From NCBI GenBank assembly GCA_036637375.1, contig JAVWMQ010000030.1, positions 1 to 21,611 on the forward strand: 21,611 nucleotides of DNA. The letters are read 5' to 3'. Positions 15,387 to 21,611 of this stretch are shown here, one piece after another (position 1 is the stretch's first letter; every line of letters starts with the position of its first letter). The stretch is from JAVWMQ01 sp036637375 (GTDB lineage: Bacteria; Bacillota; Clostridia; Peptostreptococcales; Anaerovoracaceae). The translations under genes were made by a program, and so were the position numbers. The notes under the pieces are model-generated. The model made no database searches. It saw only the letters and a program-made list of their open reading frames with translations, and had not been told where the DNA came from.

Positions 15387-16454
15387 ATGACCAAATTTTC
15401 AAATGAAAGTGTGGTTTTAGGTTTAAGCGGCGGAGTGGATAGCACTACTGCCGCTTTACTTTTGAAAAATAAAGGCCTTAATGTAATAGGACTTTTTTTT
15501 GATATTCAAACCACCAATCTTGAAGGAAAAGAACGCGCTGAAAAAGCTGCAAAAGAACTTGGAATTAAATTCATTTATAAAAATGTTGCTGACGATTTTA
15601 ATGATAAAATAATTGGAAATTTTGTAAGTGAATATTTACATGGAAGAACACCAAATCCTTGTATAATGTGTAATCCTTTAATTAAATTTAAAATACTTGA
15701 ACAAGCTGCTGATGAAGTCGGAGCAAAATACATTGCTACTGGTCATTACGCTAATACTGTATTTAATAAAGAAACAAATTGTACTTTAATAAAAATGGCA
15801 GATAATATTAAAAAGGATCAATCATATATGCTATATAGATTACCTACTACGATTATCGAAAGGCTTATTCTTCCATTATGTGAATTTGAAGATAAAGAAG
15901 ACGTTAGAAATATTGCAAGAGCTAATAACCTATCTAACGCCAATTTAAAAGACAGTCAAGAAATTTGCTTTATTAACAAAACAGAAAACTATATAGAATA
16001 CCTTGAAAGAACAGGGAATAAACTGCCAAAAGGTGAATTTATTGATAAAAATGGTAATGTATTAGGCACCCACGAAGGTATACATAAATATACTATTGGT
16101 CAAAGAAAAGGTCTTGGAATCACTTTCGGTAAGCCAGTATTTGTAACTAAGATAAATCATTTAGATAATACTATTACTTTAGGAGAACAAGAAGATTTGT
16201 TCAAAGATACGATTTACTCAACAAATAATTTTTTCCAAGAAACAAACTCATCACTATTGCCTAAATCTCTTGAGGGAAGGTTAGTAAAAGCTAAAATCAG
16301 ATATGCTTCTAAACCTTGCGATGCTACACTTTCAACAGATGGAGGAGATAGACTGAAAATTAACTTCAAAGAAAAACAAAGAGCAGCAACTCCAGGGCAA
16401 TCTGTTGTTATATATTTAGATAACATGGTTGTAGGTGGCGGATTTATTGAATAA
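15387..16454 (+). CDS. mnmA: tRNA-specific 2-thiouridylase MnmA
   Basis: Makes 2-thiouridine at position 34 of Lys, Glu and Gln tRNAs, using persulfide sulfur and ATP. The 355-residue protein has the PP-loop SGGVDS (14-19), catalytic Cys95 in NPCIMCN and Cys194 in DSQEICF, and the HKYTIGQRKGLG motif. The C-terminal beta-barrel ends VVIYLDNMVVGGGFIE. Adjacent nifS and nifU supply sulfur, the arrangement common in Firmicutes. The start is 4 bases after nifU, with GAGGAA upstream. The gene is convergent with the aldo/keto reductase gene, and only a weak AT-rich inverted repeat (16460-16486) lies between them. Confidence 0.97.
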   Translation: MTKFSNESVVLGLSGGVDSTTAALLLKNKGLNVIGLFFDIQTTNLEGKERAEKAAKELGIKFIYKNVADDFNDKIIGNFVSEYLHGRTPNPCIMCNPLIKFKILEQAADEVGAKYIATGHYANTVFNKETNCTLIKMADNIKKDQSYMLYRLPTTIIERLILPLCEFEDKEDVRNIARANNLSNANLKDSQEICFINKTENYIEYLERTGNKLPKGEFIDKNGNVLGTHEGIHKYTIGQRKGLGITFGKPVFVTKINHLDNTITLGEQEDLFKDTIYSTNNFFQETNSSLLPKSLEGRLVKAKIRYASKPCDATLSTDGGDRLKINFKEKQRAATPGQSVVIYLDNMVVGGGFIE

Positions 16455-16469
16455 ACAAACAATAATACC

Positions 16470-17417
16470 CTAATATAAAATTATTGCTCTTGTTGGGCAA
16501 ACGGGTGCACAATATCCACAGGTTAAACATATATTATGATTTACATGTGCCATGTTATCTTCAATATATATGGCCTTGTTAGGACAACGATTTAAACAAG
16601 ATCCACAAGCTTCACAATTACCGGCTTCAATATGGATTTTTTTGTTAGATAAATCTGGAATATAGTTTCTATCTATGGTCCCATCGAAATAAGAAATTGC
16701 TTTGTCAATTTCTTTTTTTTGACCAAATCCTATCATAATTGAGTCAATCCCTGTAATGTTGGTAACATAATCTAGAGCCTCTATATATCTGCCAGTAAGG
16801 TTCCCTCCACCAAAAGCTTTCATTCCAAATACACCTATATTATTTTCATAAGCTGTTTTAATAACCATCTCCATATCTTCTTTGGTACCTTTATTTTTAC
16901 CGGTTCTTATACCAAGACCTTCCAAATTAATAAGTGGAAATAGAACGTCAATATCTTTAAAATCCAGAGCTTTCTTTGCTACATCAGTATGATGAGTTGA
17001 AACTCCTATAGCTTTTACAACTCCTGCTTTTTTTGCTTCTCTCAAATATTCCCATGCACCACTTCTATCTTCGTCTGGTCTTAATTCATGTAATAAAAAT
17101 ATGTCTACATATTTTCTGTCCAGCTCTAATAAGCATTCAGAGACAGCATATTTCATTTGAAAATAGCCCCAATCTAATGATTTAGAACATATTACAATAT
17201 CTTCCGAGTCATAATCTTTTAAGGCTTCTCTTAAGTAAGGATATGTTTCATAATATTGAGCAGTATCAAAAAAATTGATTCCTTTTGATATACCATATTT
17301 AATAAGATCAGCACCATCTTTTAAATTTAAATTCAATTGAGTTTTTCCCATAGTTAAAACTCCAAATCCAACAGGGGATACAAATATATTTGTTTTACCT
17401 AATCTAACTTGTTTCAT
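16470..17417 (-). CDS. Aldo/keto reductase with C-terminal [4Fe-4S] ferredoxin domain
   Basis: A 315-residue fusion. The first ~260 residues are an aldo/keto reductase TIM barrel with the tetrad residues Asp51 and Tyr55/56 (INFFDTAQYYE), Lys79 (ICSKS) and His110 (FLLHEL). The C-terminus (about 268-315) carries two [4Fe-4S] binding motifs, CEACGSCLNRCP and CLTCGYCAPVCP. Such fusions are common in strict anaerobes; the substrate is unknown, and the iron-sulfur part suggests electron input from ferredoxin. The start is ATG (reverse complement at 17417) with AGGTAA upstream. It is transcribed divergently from alaS. Confidence 0.93.
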   Translation of the reverse strand: MKQVRLGKTNIFVSPVGFGVLTMGKTQLNLNLKDGADLIKYGISKGINFFDTAQYYETYPYLREALKDYDSEDIVICSKSLDWGYFQMKYAVSECLLELDRKYVDIFLLHELRPDEDRSGAWEYLREAKKAGVVKAIGVSTHHTDVAKKALDFKDIDVLFPLINLEGLGIRTGKNKGTKEDMEMVIKTAYENNIGVFGMKAFGGGNLTGRYIEALDYVTNITGIDSIMIGFGQKKEIDKAISYFDGTIDRNYIPDLSNKKIHIEAGNCEACGSCLNRCPNKAIYIEDNMAHVNHNICLTCGYCAPVCPTRAIILY

Positions 17418-17445
17418 AAATTATTACCTACTTTCTTAGTAAATA

Positions 17446-17476
17446 TTAACACATTTAATCTATTTAGTGGTATAAT
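17446..17476 (+). promoter_or_regulatory. Promoter of alaS-ireB-ruvX
   Basis: TATAAT at 17471-17476 preceded by TGG, an extended -10. TTAACA at 17446-17451 is a possible -35 but the 19-base spacing is long. The leader to the start codon is about 35 bases, too short for a T-box. Confidence 0.65.
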
Positions 17477-17515
17477 ATTAAAGATATTTTATATTATATG
17501 GAGGAAATCAAACAG

Positions 17516-20137
17516 ATGGAAAAACTAGGATTAAATCGTATTAGAGAATTATTTTTAAGTTTTTATGAGAGTAAAGAACACTACAGAAGAGGTAGTTTTT
17601 CTTTAATTCCACAAAACGATAAAAGTTTACTTATTATAAATTCAGGTATGGCGCCATTGAAACCATATTTTTCTGGACAAGAAAAGCCACCAGCACCAAG
17701 AATGGTAACATGTCAAAAGTGTATTAGAACTGCTGATATTGAAAACGTAGGTTTCACATCAAGACACGGCACTTTTTTTGAAATGCTTGGTAGTTTCTCT
17801 TTTGGTGATTATTTTAAAGAAGAATCAATTAAATGGGGAATGGAATTTTTAACAGAAGTTTTAAAAATGCCATTAGATAAGATTTGGGTTACTGTTTACG
17901 AAGAAGATGATGATGCTTACAACATTTGGAAAGATAAAATGCATTTCCCTGAAGAAAGAATTGTCAGACTAGGCAAGGACGATAACTTTTGGGAAATTGG
18001 TACTGGACCATGTGGCCCATGTTCAGAATTATATTATGACAGAGGTGAAAAGTATGGATGTGATAATCCGGATTGCAAACCTGGTTGCGAATGTGATAGA
18101 TATGTTGAGTTTTGGAATCACGTATTTACTCAATATTCAAAGAATGAAGATGGAACATATTCTGATTTAGAGAATCCAAATATTGATACTGGTATGGGAC
18201 TTGAAAGAATTGCATGTGTTATGCAAGGAGTTGATTCTATATTTGATATCGATACAATTAAATATGTTAGAGATGCCGTTTGTAACTTGGCAAATGTCAA
18301 ATATCAAAATGGTACTGTTCCAAGTGATGTTTCAATTAGAATTATTACAGATCACGTTAGATCAGCTACATTCATGATTGGTGACCAAATAATGCCAGGT
18401 AATGAGGGTAGGGGCTATGTATTACGTAGAATCATTAGAAGAGCAATTAGACATGGCAAAAAAATTGGTATAGAAGGTAACTTCTTAACTGAAATTGTAG
18501 ATAAAGTCATTGATACTTCAGGTGGAGCATATGAAAACCTAGAAGAAATGCGAGTTTTCATAAAGAAAATCATTAAAATTGAAGAAGAAAAATTCATAGA
18601 AACTTTAGCGCAAGGTTTGTCTATTATTGAAAACTATATTGATGATATGAAAGCTAATAACGAAACTGTTTTGTCCGGTGAGAAAGCATTCAAACTTCAT
18701 GATACATACGGATTTCCTTTTGAAATTACAGAAGAAATTCTTAATGAAAAAGGGTTTACAGTTTTAAGAGAAGATTTTGATTCATATATGCAAATTCAAA
18801 AGCAGAAATGCAAAGACGATGCAAGTAAATCAGATGAAGCATGGCAAGAATCAGCAATTGACTACTTATTTGACGGGAAAACTGAATTCACTGGATATTC
18901 TAGTTTCTCTGAAACTGGAAACGTTAAAGCAATTTTTTGGAATAAAGAAGTTCTTGAAAGTCTAAAAGAAGGCGAAGAAGGTAGAATTATTTTAGATAAG
19001 ACACCGTTTTATGCACAAAGTGGTGGTCAATCTAATGATATAGGTATAATTTATATTGATGACGAAAATGTAGCTATTGTTGAAGAAGTAAACAAATATA
19101 GAGATATAATTGCTCATAAAGTCACAGTAAAACGTGGTGAGTTTAAGCCTGGAGATATTGTAGAAGCCTTAGTTTCAGAACCAGAAAGAAACGCTTCTGC
19201 ACGTAATCATACAGCCACACATTTATTACATAAAGCTCTTAGAGAAGTTTTAGGTGATCATGTTGCACAAGCAGGTTCTCAAGTTGACAAGGATGGTCTT
19301 AGATTTGACTTTAACCATTATGAAGCTTTAACTCCTGAAATAATTCAAAAGATAGAAAACATTGTAAACCGTAAGATTGACTTTTTCTTACCAGTTGATG
19401 TAAAGGAACTTCCTATTAAAGAAGCTATCAAAGAAGGGGCTGTAGGTCTGTTTAGTGAAAAATACGGAGACACTGTTAGAGTTGTTTCAGCCGGTGATTA
19501 TAGCAAAGAACTTTGTGGGGGAATTCACGTTACTAATACAGGGCAAATCGGTGCATTTAAAATTATTAGTGAAAGTGGTATAGCCTCTGGTGTTAGAAGA
19601 ATCGAAGCTATCACAGGAAGAACAATATTAACTAGATTGAATGAAAAAGAATCAACTTTAAACGCTTCAGTTTCCTTGCTAAAAACAAAAGAGAATATGA
19701 TTGTAGAAAAAATCGAACATACAATTGCTGAAAATAAAGAATTAAAAAGGGAACTTGATCATTACAAAAAAATGAATCTAAATGATGTATCAGGCGAACT
19801 AATTAAAGAAGCAAAAGAAATAAATGGAATTCGTTTAATAACAAAAGCTATGAAAGATTGTTCTATTGATGATTTAAGAACTATTTCAGATGAATTAAAA
19901 GCAAAAGAATCTAATCTTGTATTAGTTTTAGCTGCTGAAAATGATGGAAAGGTTACTTTCTTAGTTTCTGTAACTAAAGATTTAGTTGCAAAAGGTATAC
20001 ATGCCGGAAATATGATAAAAGAAATTGCTAAAGCTGCTGGTGGTGGCGGTGGTGGTAAACCTGATATGGCACAAGCTGGGGCTAAGGATCCTTCTAAAAT
20101 ATGTAATGCATTTGAAGTTGCAGAAAAATTGTTGTAA
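17516..20137 (+). CDS. alaS: Alanine-tRNA ligase
   Basis: Charges tRNA-Ala and edits mischarged Ser and Gly. The 873-residue protein is of full length. It has the class II catalytic domain (1 to about 260, motif HGTFFEMLGSFSFGDYF), a clostridial cysteine-rich insertion (CDNPDCKPGCEC), a tRNA-binding helical domain, and an editing domain with zinc ligands His565 and His569 (HTATHLLH) and Cys667 and His671 (CGGIH). It ends in a DHHA1/C-Ala domain with GGGGGGKPDMAQAG. I chose ATG 17516 over the in-frame ATG 17498: the GGAGG at 17500-17504 overlaps that earlier codon and lies 11 bases before 17516, so 17498 would have no binding site of its own. ireB follows with 54 bases between. Confidence 0.97.
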   Translation: MEKLGLNRIRELFLSFYESKEHYRRGSFSLIPQNDKSLLIINSGMAPLKPYFSGQEKPPAPRMVTCQKCIRTADIENVGFTSRHGTFFEMLGSFSFGDYFKEESIKWGMEFLTEVLKMPLDKIWVTVYEEDDDAYNIWKDKMHFPEERIVRLGKDDNFWEIGTGPCGPCSELYYDRGEKYGCDNPDCKPGCECDRYVEFWNHVFTQYSKNEDGTYSDLENPNIDTGMGLERIACVMQGVDSIFDIDTIKYVRDAVCNLANVKYQNGTVPSDVSIRIITDHVRSATFMIGDQIMPGNEGRGYVLRRIIRRAIRHGKKIGIEGNFLTEIVDKVIDTSGGAYENLEEMRVFIKKIIKIEEEKFIETLAQGLSIIENYIDDMKANNETVLSGEKAFKLHDTYGFPFEITEEILNEKGFTVLREDFDSYMQIQKQKCKDDASKSDEAWQESAIDYLFDGKTEFTGYSSFSETGNVKAIFWNKEVLESLKEGEEGRIILDKTPFYAQSGGQSNDIGIIYIDDENVAIVEEVNKYRDIIAHKVTVKRGEFKPGDIVEALVSEPERNASARNHTATHLLHKALREVLGDHVAQAGSQVDKDGLRFDFNHYEALTPEIIQKIENIVNRKIDFFLPVDVKELPIKEAIKEGAVGLFSEKYGDTVRVVSAGDYSKELCGGIHVTNTGQIGAFKIISESGIASGVRRIEAITGRTILTRLNEKESTLNASVSLLKTKENMIVEKIEHTIAENKELKRELDHYKKMNLNDVSGELIKEAKEINGIRLITKAMKDCSIDDLRTISDELKAKESNLVLVLAAENDGKVTFLVSVTKDLVAKGIHAGNMIKEIAKAAGGGGGGKPDMAQAGAKDPSKICNAFEVAEKLL

Positions 20138-20191
20138 TTGTTATTTTAATAATATATAATGTTATCAACTAGAACACTTGAGGAGGGAAAC

Positions 20192-20443
20192 ATGGATAAT
20201 AGAAATACGATTATGTTTGATGGGATTATCAAAAACGAGGAAAAAACACCACGAGAAATACTTGAGCGTGTTTATGAAGCACTTGAAGATAAAGGATATA
20301 ATGCTGTTGATCAGATAGTTGGTTATATTGTTTCTGGAGACCCTTCATACATTACAAGTAATCAAAATGCAAGAAATCTTATATCTTTAATTGATAGAGA
20401 TGACTTAATTGAAGAGATTGTAAGATTTTATTTAAACAAGTAA
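20192..20443 (+). CDS. ireB: IreB family regulatory phosphoprotein (DUF965/UPF0297)
   Basis: An 83-residue protein matching IreB/YrzL, with the conserved KGYNAVDQIVGYIVSGDPSYIT and ARNLISLIDRDDLIEEIV. In Enterococcus faecalis IreB is a substrate of the PASTA kinase IreK and affects cephalosporin resistance. N-terminal threonines equivalent to the known phosphosites could be Thr6 in MDNRNTIMFDG; that is inference. I chose ATG 20192, which has GAGGAGGG 6 bases upstream. An in-frame ATG at 20159 would lack a site and add 11 atypical residues. The gene lies in the standard alaS-ireB-ruvX order. Confidence 0.92.
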   Translation: MDNRNTIMFDGIIKNEEKTPREILERVYEALEDKGYNAVDQIVGYIVSGDPSYITSNQNARNLISLIDRDDLIEEIVRFYLNK

Positions 20444-20473
20444 AAAATAGCCAGGTCATTGAGACCTGGCTAT
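20442..20473 (-). terminator. Stable hairpin between ireB and ruvX; T-run only on the minus strand
   Basis: ATAGCCAGGTC (20447-20457) pairs perfectly with GACCTGGCTAT (20463-20473) around a 5-base loop. On the plus strand it is followed by an A-rich stretch, not a T-run, so it is not a standard terminator there. On the minus strand six T residues follow (complement of 20442-20447), so it could stop antisense transcription entering from the right. On the plus strand it may shape or protect the ireB mRNA end. Confidence 0.6.
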
Positions 20474-20498
20474 AATAATAAAAAAAAGAGGTGTATAT

Positions 20499-20924
20499 AT
20501 GAGAAAAATCGCATTAGATGTGGGAGATAAAACTATAGGAGTTGCAGTTAGTGATCCACTTGGAATTACGGCACAAGGTATAACAACTATTGAACGTGTA
20601 GGAATCAGAAAAGATGCTGGTAAGGTTATTGATTTAATTAAGGAATATGAGTGTGATACTGTAGTCATTGGCTTACCAAAACGACTTGATGGAAGTGATA
20701 GTCCTCAAACTGAAAAAGTTTATGAGTTCAAAACTATGCTAGAAAACAAGATGAAAAGTGTAAGTATGGGGAAAATTCCAATTGTATATCAAGATGAAAG
20801 GCTAACAACAGTTCAGGCAGAAAAAATATTAATCGAAGCAGATGTTAGTAGAAAAAAAAGAAAAACTGTTATTGATAAACAAGCTGCTGTTTTAATTATG
20901 CAAGGATATTTAGAAACACATTAA
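20499..20924 (+). CDS. ruvX: Holliday junction resolvase-like RuvX (YqgF)
   Basis: A 141-residue RNase H-fold nuclease of the YqgF/RuvX family, linked to 16S rRNA 5'-end maturation and recombination. The conserved N-terminal LDVGDKTIGVAVSDPLGITAQG carries catalytic Asp7. VVIGLPKRLDGSDSPQT, DERLTTVQAEKIL and the final Asp in IDKQAAVLIMQGYL are family signatures. Start: AGAGGTG about 7 bases upstream. It follows ireB with the hairpin between. The gene yrzB (DUF1292), often next in Firmicutes, is absent, and a terminator follows directly. Confidence 0.95.
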   Translation: MRKIALDVGDKTIGVAVSDPLGITAQGITTIERVGIRKDAGKVIDLIKEYECDTVVIGLPKRLDGSDSPQTEKVYEFKTMLENKMKSVSMGKIPIVYQDERLTTVQAEKILIEADVSRKKRKTVIDKQAAVLIMQGYLETH

Positions 20925-20943
20925 AGGAATACCTTTGTAAAAT

Positions 20944-20973
20944 AAAAATCTCACATTTTATGTGAGATTTTTT
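20944..20973. terminator. Bidirectional terminator of ruvX and the lipoprotein gene
   Basis: AAAAATCTCACAT (20944-20956) pairs with ATGTGAGATTTTT (20960-20972) around a TTT loop. T-rich on both strands, it serves ruvX on the plus strand and the minus-strand PepSY lipoprotein gene. Confidence 0.85.
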
Positions 20974-20977
20974 ATAT

Positions 20978-21547
20978 TTATTTTATTATTTCTCCAGTAG
21001 TACCATTAACTAGATAAGTTGTTTTAGTGTTATCACTTTTTGAAATATATTGAACCGTATAAACTAAATCGCCATTGTTTGTTTCACTTTCAATTCCAAT
21101 GAATACCACGTCAGCTTCTTTTAAATTAGAATCTTTTAAAACAGCTTCTCTAATAGCTTTTTCACCAATACTTTCTTCTGATTTCTTAGGTGTAGCACCA
21201 GATACATACTCTGTATCCAAAGCTTCTTTTTCGCCACTAATTATTTTACCTTTTTTATCAAGCTCATAATCATACTGCTGTGTGCCGCGATAAAATGCTA
21301 TTTCATATGCATTATCTTCATTATCAAAGGCACTTTTGCCAAATATAACCTGATTTTCTTCCAGTCCTGCATCTTTTAATGCAATAGTTCTAGCTTTATC
21401 AATTGAGATCATATCAATTTTTACGTTTTCTTCTTTTGGTGGAGGGGTAGTATTTTCATCCTCATCGGTGTCACCACAAGATACCATTAACATCATAGTT
21501 AAAAGTAGTGTAATTAAAATTAAACTAGTTTTTTTAAAGCTTTTCAT
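20978..21547 (-). CDS. PepSY-domain lipoprotein
   Basis: A 189-residue secreted lipoprotein. A hydrophobic signal peptide (about 6-22) ends in the lipobox MVSC with Cys24, so the mature protein is anchored to the outer face of the membrane. An acidic, Pro-rich linker follows (about 25-42). Two PepSY-like repeats come next: about 46-118 (ISIDKARTIALKDAGL to YVSGAT) and about 125-189 (GEKAIREAVLKDSNL to YLVNGTTGEIIK). PepSY domains in clostridial lipoproteins are associated with inhibition or regulation of extracellular proteases; its partner is not seen here. AGGAGG (minus strand) lies just before the ATG. Confidence 0.92.
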   Translation of the reverse strand: MKSFKKTSLILITLLLTMMLMVSCGDTDEDENTTPPPKEENVKIDMISIDKARTIALKDAGLEENQVIFGKSAFDNEDNAYEIAFYRGTQQYDYELDKKGKIISGEKEALDTEYVSGATPKKSEESIGEKAIREAVLKDSNLKEADVVFIGIESETNNGDLVYTVQYISKSDNTKTTYLVNGTTGEIIK

Positions 21548-21576
21548 ATTTTTCCTCCCATAATACTATATACTAT

Positions 21577-21600
21577 TAATCTAATAGTTAGATTATATCA
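21577..21600 (-). promoter_or_regulatory. Promoter and operator-like dyad of the PepSY lipoprotein gene
   Basis: Reading the minus strand, TGATATAAT (complement of 21592-21600) is an extended -10. A perfect 8-base inverted repeat, TAATCTAA and TTAGATTA with 3 bases between (21577-21595), overlaps the -10 and covers the expected transcription start near 21585. This looks like a repressor site. The -35 lies at the edge of or outside the window. Confidence 0.5.
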
Positions 21601-21611
21601 CAAACATTAAA

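Noticed and set aside
16460..16486. Bidirectional terminator between mnmA and the aldo/keto reductase gene
   Set aside because: Only a 7-base AT-only inverted repeat with a 13-base loop; too weak to support as a terminator.
17477..17515. T-box leader before alaS
   Set aside because: Only about 35 bases lie between the expected transcription start and the start codon, with no specifier stem or antiterminator; too short for a T-box.

Overview
The window comes from a low-GC, AT-rich Gram-positive bacterium of the Clostridia type. Evidence is the strong AGGAGG-type ribosome binding sites, TTGACA/TATAAT promoters, a probable L21 leader, the alaS-ireB-ruvX order, a clostridial NifS-NifU-MnmA block, and an oxygen-sensitive-looking aldo/keto reductase with a ferredoxin tail. 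The genus cannot be named from sequence alone.

Layout. (1) 1-2334: rplU-rpmA-obgE with a promoter, a leader and two terminators. L21 has an unusual C-terminal helical extension. L27 lacks the cleavable N-terminal extension, and the Prp protease gene that normally sits between rplU and rpmA in Firmicutes is absent. (2) 2349-5365: an HD-domain phosphohydrolase, possibly read from a leaderless mRNA, overlapping a TIGR03960-type radical SAM protein, which overlaps its usual partner, a DUF2344/TIGR03936 protein. (3) 5380-13393: the most interesting part, a tightly packed 11-gene operon behind one strong promoter carrying two dyad symmetries. It opens with comEA (competence DNA receptor) and continues with a divergent Tad/Flp-type pilus machine: CpaB-like SAF protein, CpaE/TadZ-like ATPase, CpaF/TadA-like ATPase, TadB-like and short TadC-like membrane proteins. 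Four small pilin-like proteins follow, all beginning Met-Lys-Asn/Asp-Leu, and a 575-residue secreted protein of unknown family lies between the first two. Two of the pilin-like genes (49 and 45 codons) are very short. (4) 13418-16454: a DUF896 gene, then nifS, nifU and mnmA, a sulfur-relay set for Fe-S clusters and tRNA 2-thiolation. (5) 16470-17417, minus strand: aldo/keto reductase with two [4Fe-4S] motifs. (6) 17446-20924: alaS, ireB and ruvX. (7) 20944-21600: a bidirectional terminator and a minus-strand PepSY lipoprotein with an operator-like dyad over its promoter.

How the genes work together: most are housekeeping genes for ribosomes, tRNA charging and modification, Fe-S supply and DNA metabolism. 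The exception is the comEA-pilus operon. My inference is a Tad-type pilus that works with ComEA in DNA capture. Tad/Flp pili are known to be needed for natural transformation in the actinobacterium Micrococcus luteus, but the usual Firmicutes transformation pilus is of the ComG type. No prepilin peptidase, ComEC or ComG genes lie in this window. No tRNA, rRNA, CRISPR array or insertion sequence was seen, and no gene-free stretch exceeds 300 bases.
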